DNA from: Natronospira proteinivora
GTDB taxonomy: Bacteria; Pseudomonadota; Gammaproteobacteria; Natronospirales; Natronospiraceae
Assembly: GCF_024170465.1 (NCBI RefSeq)
Contig: NZ_JALJYF010000001.1
Span: 868,001-932,000, forward strand
Reading direction: 5' to 3'
Length of the DNA: 64,000 bases
Position 1 is the stretch's first letter, and every line of letters begins with the position of its first letter. This document shows positions 8,131 through 15,635 of the stretch, in pieces. A model generated the notes under the pieces. It did no database searches and had not been told where the DNA came from. It saw only the letters and a program-made list of their open reading frames with translations. Made by a program: the position numbers and the translations under genes.

Positions 8131-8580
8131 ATGTACTGGGAAGATCCACCAGAGGACCGGGAAGCCGCGGTCCGAACCCTGGCAATGCCCAAGGATACCA
8201 ACGGCCTGGGCGATATATTCGGCGGCTGGATCATGTCACATGCGGATGTGGCCGGTGCCATTCTGGCCTACCGCCGGGCCGCAGGCCGGGTCGTGACGGT
8301 TGCTGTCAATGATGTGAAGTTCCTGCGGCCGGTGTTTGTCGGTGATGTGGTGAGCTTCTATTGTGATGTGAAAAAAGTGGGCAACACCTCCGTCACCGTG
8401 GAGATTACGGTTTTCTCCGAACGGAATGACGGCGGTGTGGCCCGGCATGTCCGTGTGGCCACGGCCTCCATTACTTATGTCCATATTGATCTGGACGGTC
8501 GTCCCCGCCCTGTTCCCAGCGGCAAGGATCAGAGTCAGGCTGCCCGGGATCCGGATGGGCGTCCCCAGTCTCCAAAGTAA
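8131..8580 (+). CDS. Acyl-CoA thioesterase, hot-dog fold (YciA-like)
   Basis: A 149-aa hot-dog-fold thioesterase. The segment MPKDTNGLGDIFGGWIMSHADVAGAILA is the family active-site region, with Asn-Xaa-xx-Gly-Asp-xx-GG features and the catalytic Asp in HADVAG; AVNDVKFLRPVFVGDVVSFY follows on the central strands. YciA-like enzymes hydrolyse acyl-CoA to free acid and CoA. The start has AAGGAG upstream with good spacing. The C-terminal 25 residues are polar and probably disordered. It follows the FadJ-like gene by 76 nt with a hairpin between, and a strong terminator comes after it. A role in releasing free acids during acyl-CoA metabolism is likely. Confidence 0.85.
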   Translation: MYWEDPPEDREAAVRTLAMPKDTNGLGDIFGGWIMSHADVAGAILAYRRAAGRVVTVAVNDVKFLRPVFVGDVVSFYCDVKKVGNTSVTVEITVFSERNDGGVARHVRVATASITYVHIDLDGRPRPVPSGKDQSQAARDPDGRPQSPK

Positions 8581-8600
8581 GCTTCCTTTAATGAGTAAAT

Positions 8601-8638
8601 AAAAAGCCTCCAGTGTCACCACACGCTGGAGGCTTTTT
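8601..8638. terminator. Bidirectional rho-independent terminator
   Basis: AAAAAGCCTCCAG (8601-8613) pairs with CTGGAGGCTTTTT (8626-8638): a 13-bp perfect arm around a 12-nt loop, with a T run on the right and an A run on the left. It lies between the convergent thioesterase and pgsW genes and can stop transcription from both sides. Confidence 0.92.
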
Positions 8639-8714
8639 ATTCTTCGTAGAGTGGACAAACATTATTTGGACGAAGCCGACGGAGAACCTTTTGTCCGGTC
8701 GCAATCTGCCCTTG

Positions 8715-9866
8715 TCAAACCATGGGGCGGGTGGTGCCTTGGCCTTCACCAGAGCGACTCCACAGGGCGGTGATGCCGGCGGAGTGAACCATCAGCCATG
8801 TCAGGCCGATAAGAAACAGCCCCAGAACGGCCGCCATCCCCCGTCGATAGGTAGAGGCGCTGTAGATGCCACCGCTGCCCACCGGAACCGGTTCTTCCGA
8901 GGCAATGGGCAGGCCATGCCGTTCTGCCATATTGTTAATGCCGATGAAGTGAATGGCCGGTACCCCTTCCCGGAGAAAATACCCCATTACCGTTTCGACG
9001 GCGAAGGCCCGGGGCGGTGCGCTTCTTGAGAGGCCGGAAGAGAATTGACTGTCGATGCCCGGCGGGCCCACGATGGTGGCCCCCCCGCCCACGTTGACAA
9101 AGGCCTTGATGGGTTCGCCACCCGAATGCTCCCTGAACAGAGCAATTCGATCAGCCACAGCCTCTTGATAACTGCCGGGCTCAAGGAAGGGGATGCCTGC
9201 TCTCTGGATGCTGCGGCGAATGATGTTTATACCCTGGTCGGATAGATCGACCCCCCGGTCCTCTACCCCACCGATGGATGCCGCCACCGGTGTCAAGTTC
9301 AGGACATCGGCATTCCGAAGTTCTCGTTCCATATCAGTCCAGAGCATACCCGGTACATTGGCACCCCATTGGGAGGAGGACCCCGAGCTAATGATAATGG
9401 GTTCCACATCCATGGCCTGCAGCGCGGAATAAACCGCCAGATTCATGCCGGGGAATGACCCCGACACGGTCACGGCAACCTTATCCCCCGACTCAACCCC
9501 CGCATCCAGTAACAGTTTCACTGCCACTGCCCCCCAGTTCGGGTTCACTGTGGTTTGCTTGGATTGGAGACCGCCGCGGGTGGTGGTGACTTCACTGGAA
9601 GCGACACCGATCAGACCCGAACGCTGGGGATCGAATGTGGGGTTGATTGGCTCCACGCGGCCACGTATGGGGCGGATTACTTCAATGGCATCCCGCATGG
9701 TCCGAGAAGCAGCCACCATGGTGGCGTAGTTTTCCTCCACGACAGGGTCGCGTTTGAGGAAACCTTCGGCAATGCCCAGCACCAGCAAGGCGGCCCCGGC
9801 CAATAGGATTAAACCCCAGGCCGGTACCTTGGAAGAACGCCAATAAATTTTGGTCATACGGCTCAT
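8715..9866 (-). CDS. pgsW: PgsW, poly-gamma-glutamate system protein
   Basis: A 383-aa protein of the poly-gamma-glutamate system family PgsW. It has an N-terminal transmembrane segment (about residues 16-35), a large extracytoplasmic domain, and a second hydrophobic segment near the C-terminus (about 343-362). Recognisable blocks include DKVAVTVSGSFPGMNLAVYSALQAM and the Ser-rich IIISSGSSSQWGAN; the latter recalls a substrate or nucleotide-binding loop, but its function is not established. GGAG lies nine bases before the chosen ATG. It is the last gene of the pgsB-pgsC-pgsW group, 19 nt after pgsC. The family occurs with PgsB and PgsC homologues, so a role in polymer synthesis, sensing or export is inferred. 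Confidence 0.8.
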   Translation of the reverse strand: MSRMTKIYWRSSKVPAWGLILLAGAALLVLGIAEGFLKRDPVVEENYATMVAASRTMRDAIEVIRPIRGRVEPINPTFDPQRSGLIGVASSEVTTTRGGLQSKQTTVNPNWGAVAVKLLLDAGVESGDKVAVTVSGSFPGMNLAVYSALQAMDVEPIIISSGSSSQWGANVPGMLWTDMERELRNADVLNLTPVAASIGGVEDRGVDLSDQGINIIRRSIQRAGIPFLEPGSYQEAVADRIALFREHSGGEPIKAFVNVGGGATIVGPPGIDSQFSSGLSRSAPPRAFAVETVMGYFLREGVPAIHFIGINNMAERHGLPIASEEPVPVGSGGIYSASTYRRGMAAVLGLFLIGLTWLMVHSAGITALWSRSGEGQGTTRPMV

Positions 9867-9885
9867 AGTGATTGACTCCTCACCG

Positions 9886-10461
9886 TTACCAGCCCGGCAT
9901 CTGGCTGGCTTGCTGGGCTTCGAAGGCGGCCAGGGTATCGGGCATGATGACGATCAGGGCCAGACGAACCAATACCGCGGTTACCGCCAGACCACACAAG
10001 GTCTGTAGAATGCCCTGGCGGTCAAACCAGATGGCGATCAGTCCGGGGATGATGTAACCGATAACACTCATCTCCAGTACCGCCATGGTCAGAATGGAAT
10101 CCATGGCTGCCACCTGGGCCTCGGCATCCCCGCCTTCTCCAATCATTTCCAGATCTGCCCAGGCGATTAGGCCACCCAAGAGCAAGTCCATGACCCCGGC
10201 GATCATATAGCCGGTGAGAATCATTAGGATGGTCTGACGTCGCCCGTAAATCACGGCATAACTGGCCACAAGGCGAACGATAAGAAAGGTCACCAAAGCA
10301 GCGGTCAGAGTCACGGCCACGTTCAAGGGATTGGTGAGTTGCAGCGCCATGTAACCTGGCACCACAAGTCCACCGGCCGCTAAACCAAATGCTTGGCTGA
10401 GTATCAGCGTAAAGAAAAGACCGATGCCGATTGCAGCGGCCAGAATATTCAGGGCAATCAT
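9886..10461 (-). CDS. pgsC: PgsC/CapC, poly-gamma-glutamate biosynthesis membrane protein
   Basis: A 191-aa integral membrane protein with about five hydrophobic segments. The N-terminal half closely follows the PgsC/CapC pattern (LILSQAFGLAAGGLVVPGYMAL, then TFLIVRLVASYAVIYGRRQ). PgsC forms the membrane part of the poly-gamma-glutamate synthase with PgsB. There is an acidic loop around residues 105-120. The start codon overlaps the pgsB stop as ATGA, a sign of translational coupling. A longer in-frame opening to 10563 exists, but those residues fall within the pgsB gene and do not look like protein of this family. The pgsW start follows 19 nt later. Confidence 0.85.
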   Translation of the reverse strand: MIALNILAAAIGIGLFFTLILSQAFGLAAGGLVVPGYMALQLTNPLNVAVTLTAALVTFLIVRLVASYAVIYGRRQTILMILTGYMIAGVMDLLLGGLIAWADLEMIGEGGDAEAQVAAMDSILTMAVLEMSVIGYIIPGLIAIWFDRQGILQTLCGLAVTAVLVRLALIVIMPDTLAAFEAQQASQMPGW

Positions 10462-11660
10462 AGATCTTCTTCCTTCATGGCCCGGTTTTGGAAGAAGCGG
10501 GCAACCGCCTCTCCCCCTCCATGGATATTGCAGACACCCACTACCAGGGACTTCTGGTTGCACTGCTCAAGAATGGTTTCGGTGATTTCCACCATGGAGC
10601 TCTGCTCCGCTACAATCAGTTTTTCAGGGTCAAGTCCCGCCTTGACCGCCATGCGGGCAAACAAGAGTGTTCCGGACCCCATGAGAATGTAACGGTCAGC
10701 AGCAGACCAGCTTGGAACAGCCTGTGCTAGTTGCTGGGATCGGTGCGGGCGATCGGCTCTGCAATTAATGAGCACGAGGCGCCGCCTGTCCTGGCCATGA
10801 CGAGACACCATTTTTTCCCAGATACGCTCTGTGGATTGCGGGTCATTGGCAGCGAAGGCATTGACGAAAATCATGTCTCGTTCGAAATAGCGGACATGCA
10901 GGATTCTCATGGCCCCGGGTTCCGGCTCCAGACCCACCATGCCTTCCAGTGCGGTTTCCCGGTCCACACCCAGGCGTTCGCAAAGCTTGAGGGCAAGGGC
11001 GACATTCTCGGCATGCTCGCTATAACGAAAGCGATTGAGTGTGGCCTCGTCAATGGCTTCAACTTCGTCCAGTGTAACCGGATGCAAGTCACTGCCCCGG
11101 TCACGGGTGGAATGCTCGAAAACCGGTAGCAAATCTCGTTCAGCGGTGAACAATTCACCCTTGACCGGGGTGCTTCCGGCCAGGGCCAGAGCCACGTCCT
11201 CCTCTTCCGGTCCCATCACCTCCAAGTGGTCGGCCCTGGCATTGGTAATCACCCCGATGGTGGAGCGGACCATTTTCAACTCAGTGAGGGACTGATACTG
11301 CGGCTGCAGGGCCATGCATTCCATGACCGCGATCTCGGGGCGAAATGTCACCATCCGCCCCATGATGCGCATTTGTTCAATGATATTGGCACCGCTCAGG
11401 CGATAGAGGGGAAACTCCCGACCGTCCGGATCGGTAAGGGCGGCCGCGGACCCGGTGGTCTTGGCACATACACGCTTGCCGCCGGCACGCAGGCCTGCAG
11501 CAATAAGTCGGGTCACACTGGTCTTGCCGCGGGTTCCGTTCACGTGGATCCGAACGGGAATGCGTTGAAGGATCCAGCGATGGCGCAGCGCTTCCAGGGA
11601 CAGCAGGAATACCAGGGCCAGCCAGAGACCGGCCACCACCATAAGCATCTGAGGCAACAT
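10458..11660 (-). CDS. pgsB: PgsB/CapB, poly-gamma-glutamate synthase ligase subunit
   Basis: A 400-aa ATP-dependent amide ligase of the Mur-ligase-like PgsB/CapB family. It has an N-terminal membrane anchor (about residues 5-25), then the ATP-binding motif NGTRGKTSVTRLI (GTRGKTS at 42-48). Further family blocks are AKTTGSAA and VITNARADHLEVMG, and the C-terminal GVCNIHGGGE. The enzyme polymerises glutamate through its gamma-carboxyl. It starts five bases after the pilZ stop and ends in an ATGA overlap with pgsC, so it appears co-expressed with the fab-tmk-holB-pilZ run upstream. No PgsA/CapA gene is nearby. In halophiles the polymer could serve as capsule or osmoprotective layer; that is inference. 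Confidence 0.88.
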   Translation of the reverse strand: MLPQMLMVVAGLWLALVFLLSLEALRHRWILQRIPVRIHVNGTRGKTSVTRLIAAGLRAGGKRVCAKTTGSAAALTDPDGREFPLYRLSGANIIEQMRIMGRMVTFRPEIAVMECMALQPQYQSLTELKMVRSTIGVITNARADHLEVMGPEEEDVALALAGSTPVKGELFTAERDLLPVFEHSTRDRGSDLHPVTLDEVEAIDEATLNRFRYSEHAENVALALKLCERLGVDRETALEGMVGLEPEPGAMRILHVRYFERDMIFVNAFAANDPQSTERIWEKMVSRHGQDRRRLVLINCRADRPHRSQQLAQAVPSWSAADRYILMGSGTLLFARMAVKAGLDPEKLIVAEQSSMVEITETILEQCNQKSLVVGVCNIHGGGEAVARFFQNRAMKEEDL

Positions 11661-11665
11661 GGCGC

Positions 11666-12019
11666 TTACATCGTATGGGTGGGACGGTCGGCACCCATGG
11701 CGCCGGCAAGATGGGTTTCGATCTTCTGCTGGGTCTTGCCACCATCCTTGTCGGAAAACTGCACCCCGATACCGGCAACGCGTTTGCCACCGGCACCCCG
11801 GGGTGTCACCCAGACCACTTTGCCTGCCACTGGAATCTTGTCCGGTTCATCCATGAGGCTCAGAAGTAGAAACACTTCATCCCCTAGGCGATAGGGTTTG
11901 CTGGTGGGAATGAAAATACCGCCATTCTTGACGAAGCCCATATACGCCACATAAAGGGCGCTCTTATCCTTGATGGTGAGGGTCAGAATACCCTGTTGGG
12001 GTCCCTTCGCTGCCGTCAT
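11666..12019 (-). CDS. pilZ: PilZ, type IV pilus assembly protein
   Basis: A 117-aa stand-alone PilZ protein. The segment GILTLTIKDKSALYVAYMGFVKNGGIFIPT and the later KIPVAGKVVWVTPRGAGGKRVAGIGVQF are those of the original type IV pilus PilZ of Pseudomonas and Xanthomonas. That group lacks the RxxxR arginines needed for c-di-GMP binding, and none are seen here, so it probably acts by protein contact (PilB, FimX) rather than as a receptor. ATG at 12019 is preferred to an upstream start with an unrelated leader. The position after holB is conserved in gammaproteobacteria; here pgsB follows at five bases where tatD often occurs. Confidence 0.9.
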   Translation of the reverse strand: MTAAKGPQQGILTLTIKDKSALYVAYMGFVKNGGIFIPTSKPYRLGDEVFLLLSLMDEPDKIPVAGKVVWVTPRGAGGKRVAGIGVQFSDKDGGKTQQKIETHLAGAMGADRPTHTM

Positions 12020-12032
12020 GTTGCAACCTCTT

Positions 12033-13106
12033 CTACTGGGTGAAGGCCGAGCCATTGCCTTCTAGCCGCCCTTGAGCGAGCGACCGTTGATCGGGTGCAC
12101 CCCTGATTATGCCACAAACTTGGGCCCATTGCCCCAATAAGGATTCCGCCAATAACTGGGGATTGGCACTGTCCAAGCGCCGCTCGGCGTGATCCACGGC
12201 AGAGAGCAGCTCGTGCAAGGCTTTCCAGTTTATTCGGCTTGCCAGCTTTTGCAACTCATCGCCCTGGACACTGCTCAGAGCATCGGCATACTGAGGGCCG
12301 GCCTGAAGCTGCCGACTCAGGGCCTGCAGCCAGACCCGCCACCAAGCGATCACGGAGGCAAGGTCCTGTTTTATCCACTGATCGGCGGCATTTACCACGG
12401 TTTCTCGCCCAGTGCCCACGGCCAATACCCGCCGGGCATTCTCACGCGCCTGCTCCACTCCGCCACTGTCCCAAAGAGAGAGGGCTTTCAGGGGTGAGCC
12501 TCCGGCCAGGGCGAGGGTCTCTCGCCAGTCCCCCTCCCCCTGCTCCGATAGCCAGGACAGTGCTTGCTGTTGATCCGGCCGTGGAATCATCACCTGTTGG
12601 CAGCGACTGCGGATGGTGGGCGTCAGTCGGCCGGGCAGGGAAGTCACCAGAATCAACAAGGCATTCCCAGCGGGTTCTTCCAGTGTCTTGAGCAGGCTGT
12701 TGCTGGCACCGGTGGTCATGATCTCTGCCGGGGCAATAATAGCGTGCTTGCCAGCTGACTGAGAAGCGGTAAGAGACATCCAGGCCGACAATTCCCGGAC
12801 CTGCTCCACCCGAATGGTCTTGCGCTTGGCTTCCACAGCGAGGCGCCGCCAATCGGGGTGGGTCCCCGCCAGGAACTGCCGGCAACCATCGCATTTCCCG
12901 CAGGGGCTACCTTCGCTGTCCGGCTCGCGGCACAAGCGGGCTTGAACCAGGTACTCGGCAAACTGCAGCTTGCCCACCCCGCTGGGGCCGGCAATCAACA
13001 GGGCGTGAGGTAATCGCCCGCTTCTGATGCGGGCCATCAGCCCGTTCCAGGCCGTCTCATGCCAGGGCAGACGCTTTGGGGGAGGGAAGGTGCCTTCCTC
13101 GCTCAT
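12033..13106 (-). CDS. holB: DNA polymerase III delta-prime subunit
   Basis: A 357-aa clamp-loader subunit. The P-loop-like segment GPSGVGK is at residues 40-46. A zinc site is formed by Cys59, Cys69, Cys72 and Cys75 (CREPDSEGSPCGKCDGC). The sensor region SNSLLKTLEEPAGNALLILVTS is typical of delta-prime. It works in the clamp-loader complex that places the sliding clamp on DNA. The chosen start overlaps the tmk stop as ATGA, which is standard for this locus; a further 30 nt of open frame upstream are ignored. pilZ starts 13 nt after its stop. Confidence 0.93.
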   Translation of the reverse strand: MSEEGTFPPPKRLPWHETAWNGLMARIRSGRLPHALLIAGPSGVGKLQFAEYLVQARLCREPDSEGSPCGKCDGCRQFLAGTHPDWRRLAVEAKRKTIRVEQVRELSAWMSLTASQSAGKHAIIAPAEIMTTGASNSLLKTLEEPAGNALLILVTSLPGRLTPTIRSRCQQVMIPRPDQQQALSWLSEQGEGDWRETLALAGGSPLKALSLWDSGGVEQARENARRVLAVGTGRETVVNAADQWIKQDLASVIAWWRVWLQALSRQLQAGPQYADALSSVQGDELQKLASRINWKALHELLSAVDHAERRLDSANPQLLAESLLGQWAQVCGIIRGAPDQRSLAQGRLEGNGSAFTQ

Positions 13107-13771
13107 GATAATGCCTCGGGCAATTGTCGGATCCATTGTGCCAATTCGGTCTGGATCTGGGATTGCACCTGATTGAGGGACTGGCTGGCATCAATTCGCC
13201 GAAAACGTTCGGGCTCTGCTTCGGCCCGCTCGAGGTAGGTCTCGCGGATGGTCTGGAAAAACTGAACCGTTTCCTGCTCGAAACGATCTCGTTCCCCTCT
13301 TTTGTCCGCCCGCTCAAGCCCTATGGAGACGGGTGCGTCCAATAGTAGCGTCAGATCCGGGCGGCGTTCTCCCTGTATCCATTGTTCCAGCCAGGCCACG
13401 GCGGCCTCCCCCAGTTTTCGTCCCTGACCTTGGTAGGCATAAGTGGCATCGGTGAATCGATCACAAAGAACCCATTCTCCCCGTGACAGAGCCGGGAGGA
13501 TGACATCCTGCAGGTGAGAGTCCCGAGCGGCGAAAATCAGAAGCAGCTCCGCTTTGTCCGTCAAAGGCGCGGCATCCCGTTTCACCAGCAATTCACGAAC
13601 GGCCTCGGCAAAGGGCGTGCCACCCGGTTCCCGGGTACGGCAGACAGTAATATCCTGCTTTCGAAGATAGTCGGCAATGAAATCCATATTGGATGATTTG
13701 CCCACCCCTTCCCCGCCTTCCACGGTAATGAATCGTCCGGGCGGTGTTTGTTTCGTGGTCTCATTCACCAT
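13103..13771 (-). CDS. tmk: Thymidylate kinase
   Basis: A 222-aa kinase that phosphorylates dTMP to dTDP. The P-loop GGEGVGKS is at residues 19-26; the DR(Y/F) motif appears as CDRFTDATYAYQGQGRKL, and the lid region as ERADKRGERDRFE. The ATG at 13771 lies 11 nt inside the end of mltG, so the two genes overlap; a longer opening to 13864 would overlap mltG by about 100 nt and lacks family resemblance. Its stop overlaps holB (ATGA). The yceG-tmk-holB order is classic for gammaproteobacteria. Confidence 0.94.
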   Translation of the reverse strand: MVNETTKQTPPGRFITVEGGEGVGKSSNMDFIADYLRKQDITVCRTREPGGTPFAEAVRELLVKRDAAPLTDKAELLLIFAARDSHLQDVILPALSRGEWVLCDRFTDATYAYQGQGRKLGEAAVAWLEQWIQGERRPDLTLLLDAPVSIGLERADKRGERDRFEQETVQFFQTIRETYLERAEAEPERFRRIDASQSLNQVQSQIQTELAQWIRQLPEALS

Positions 13772-14795
13772 TATTCTCCAGGTCCACATCCTCTCCCAGC
13801 TGATATTTTCGAACCGCCCGGTTGTGTTCTGCCAGGGTGCTTGAAAAATGGTGGCTGCCGTCATTACGGGAGACGAAGTACAAATGATCTCCCTCTATCG
13901 GTTGTACGGCCGCCTCCAGAGATGCGCGACCCGGCATGGCGATGGGGGTGGGTGTAAGGCCATGGCGGGTGTAGGTGTTGTAGGGAGTGTCGGTTCTCAG
14001 GTGACGATAGCGCAGACGACCATCAAAGTTTTCATCCTCCACGCCGTAGATGACCGTGGGATCGGTTTGAAGACGCATACCCTCTCGCAAGCGACGGGTG
14101 AAGACACCGGCCACCTTGCGCCGTTCCCCCGCCACGCCGGTTTCCCGTTCGATAATCGAGGCCAGAATCAGGGCCTCATAGACCGTATCATAGGGCAATC
14201 CCCCATCCCGGTCTGCCCAGACTGCTTCCAGTGTCTCCTGCATGGCCTGGTGGGCACGCCCTAGGATCTCCAGGTCCGTGGTACCGCGGGAGAATCGGTA
14301 GGTTTCAGGAAGAAACCATCCTTCCGGATGCAAGGCCTCTGAGCCCAGGGTGGCCATCACGGCATGGTCATCCAACTCCCCAATGGTATGCTTAACGGCC
14401 TCATGGCGAGCCAGGGCCTCACGAAGCTGTCGGAAGGTCCAGCCTTCAACCAGGGTGAAACGGTGCAATACCACCTCTCCCCTTTCCAGGCGGTTTACCA
14501 GTTCCGGTATGGTCATATCTGGTGTCAAGCGGTACTCACCGGCCTGGATTCGACGTCCCCGATCGCTGAGTCGAGACCAAACGCGTACTGGACGGGCATC
14601 GTCAATAATGCCCTCATCTTCCAGCTCACGCATCAGCCCCATTAGGGAACTGCCCCGTTCAATCTCCACGAGATACGGCTCATTCAGGTCCAGCGTGTCG
14701 TTTTCCAGGTTGTACCACTGCTGCCAGACATAAATGCCCGTTACGCTGAGTGCCAGCATGAACAGTGCTGCCAGAATGAGCAGGAGATTTCTCAT
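13761..14795 (-). CDS. mltG: Endolytic murein transglycosylase MltG (YceG)
   Basis: A 344-aa membrane-anchored lytic transglycosylase that cleaves nascent glycan strands. Residues about 4-24 form the single transmembrane anchor. A LysM-like region follows (residues about 40-110), then the catalytic YceG domain; the conserved LASIIERETG puts the catalytic Glu at residue 218, the same number as in E. coli. The block MRLQTDPTVIYG is also typical. The start overlaps the pabC stop (ATGA) and the end overlaps tmk by 11 nt. Confidence 0.93.
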   Translation of the reverse strand: MRNLLLILAALFMLALSVTGIYVWQQWYNLENDTLDLNEPYLVEIERGSSLMGLMRELEDEGIIDDARPVRVWSRLSDRGRRIQAGEYRLTPDMTIPELVNRLERGEVVLHRFTLVEGWTFRQLREALARHEAVKHTIGELDDHAVMATLGSEALHPEGWFLPETYRFSRGTTDLEILGRAHQAMQETLEAVWADRDGGLPYDTVYEALILASIIERETGVAGERRKVAGVFTRRLREGMRLQTDPTVIYGVEDENFDGRLRYRHLRTDTPYNTYTRHGLTPTPIAMPGRASLEAAVQPIEGDHLYFVSRNDGSHHFSSTLAEHNRAVRKYQLGEDVDLENNGE

Positions 14796-15631
14796 TGGGT
14801 CACGCCTTTTTCCTTAAGGACTGTCTGCAGTTGATGGGTGATTCGACCCGGTGGCCATTGGGCTTGAATATCATGTCCATGAAGTCCGACCACCGGGCGA
14901 ATACCATTGAGGCTGTTACTTAGAAAGACCTCGTCTGCCAATAGAATATCCCTCAGCCGGAGTTCCGTCACCCGGGCATCGATACCCTGCTTTCGGCAGC
15001 TGTCCAGCACTTCCGCACGCATCACCCCGGCCACCCCACTGTGACTCAGCTCAGGCGTCAGGACCATCCCCTGGCCGACCAAGAAGATATTGGCGGCCAC
15101 CGCTTCAATGATGCGGCCGTCTTCGTCCCTCAGCAGCCCTTCGTCCCGTCCGGCTTGATCCACTTCGCGCCGGGCTAGGACCTGGTCCAGGCGATTGCTG
15201 TGCTTAAGACCGGCCAGGGCCGCCTGTCGGCCCAGACGATGTTCACAAAGTTGCAACTGCAGCAATTGTCCGCTGGTGTCCGGGGCGGGGAAGCAGCCAA
15301 GATAACATTGGGATTCGGGCTCGCTGGGACGACGGTAACCTCGATCGCCGCCGGCTAGGGTCAGGATGAGCTTGATGACCCAACGCCCCTGCGGCGGACA
15401 CATCCGGCGGATATCCTCCCGTAATGTTGCTTTGGGGGGGCATGGGATCTCCAGGCGTTCACAGCCCTGTCTCAGCCGCGCCCAGTGACGCTCCCAGAGT
15501 GGCAAACGGCCGTCCATGGCCAGCATGGTTTCAAATAGGCTTTCGCCAAATTGCAAACCCCGGTTGGGCCATGCTTCTGACTCCAGGGGGACTTCGTTCA
15601 GCTGCCATTGACCCTGAATCTTTTGCGCCAT
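14792..15631 (-). CDS. pabC: Aminodeoxychorismate lyase
   Basis: A 279-aa PLP enzyme of fold type IV that converts 4-amino-4-deoxychorismate to 4-aminobenzoate and pyruvate for folate synthesis. The PLP lysine is Lys143 in GLKHSNRLDQVLAR. FGESLFET near residue 28 and SNSLNGIRPV near the C-terminus are family signatures. The start is four bases after the pabB stop; an upstream extension overlaps pabB and is rejected. It ends in an ATGA overlap with mltG. Position between fabF/pabB and mltG agrees with the usual cluster. Confidence 0.9.
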   Translation of the reverse strand: MAQKIQGQWQLNEVPLESEAWPNRGLQFGESLFETMLAMDGRLPLWERHWARLRQGCERLEIPCPPKATLREDIRRMCPPQGRWVIKLILTLAGGDRGYRRPSEPESQCYLGCFPAPDTSGQLLQLQLCEHRLGRQAALAGLKHSNRLDQVLARREVDQAGRDEGLLRDEDGRIIEAVAANIFLVGQGMVLTPELSHSGVAGVMRAEVLDSCRKQGIDARVTELRLRDILLADEVFLSNSLNGIRPVVGLHGHDIQAQWPPGRITHQLQTVLKEKGVTQ

Positions 15632-15635
15632 GGGT

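Noticed and set aside
7134-8261. 375-aa antisense frame across the end of fadJ and the thioesterase gene
   Set aside because: It crosses two genes with clear motifs and lacks any signature of its own.
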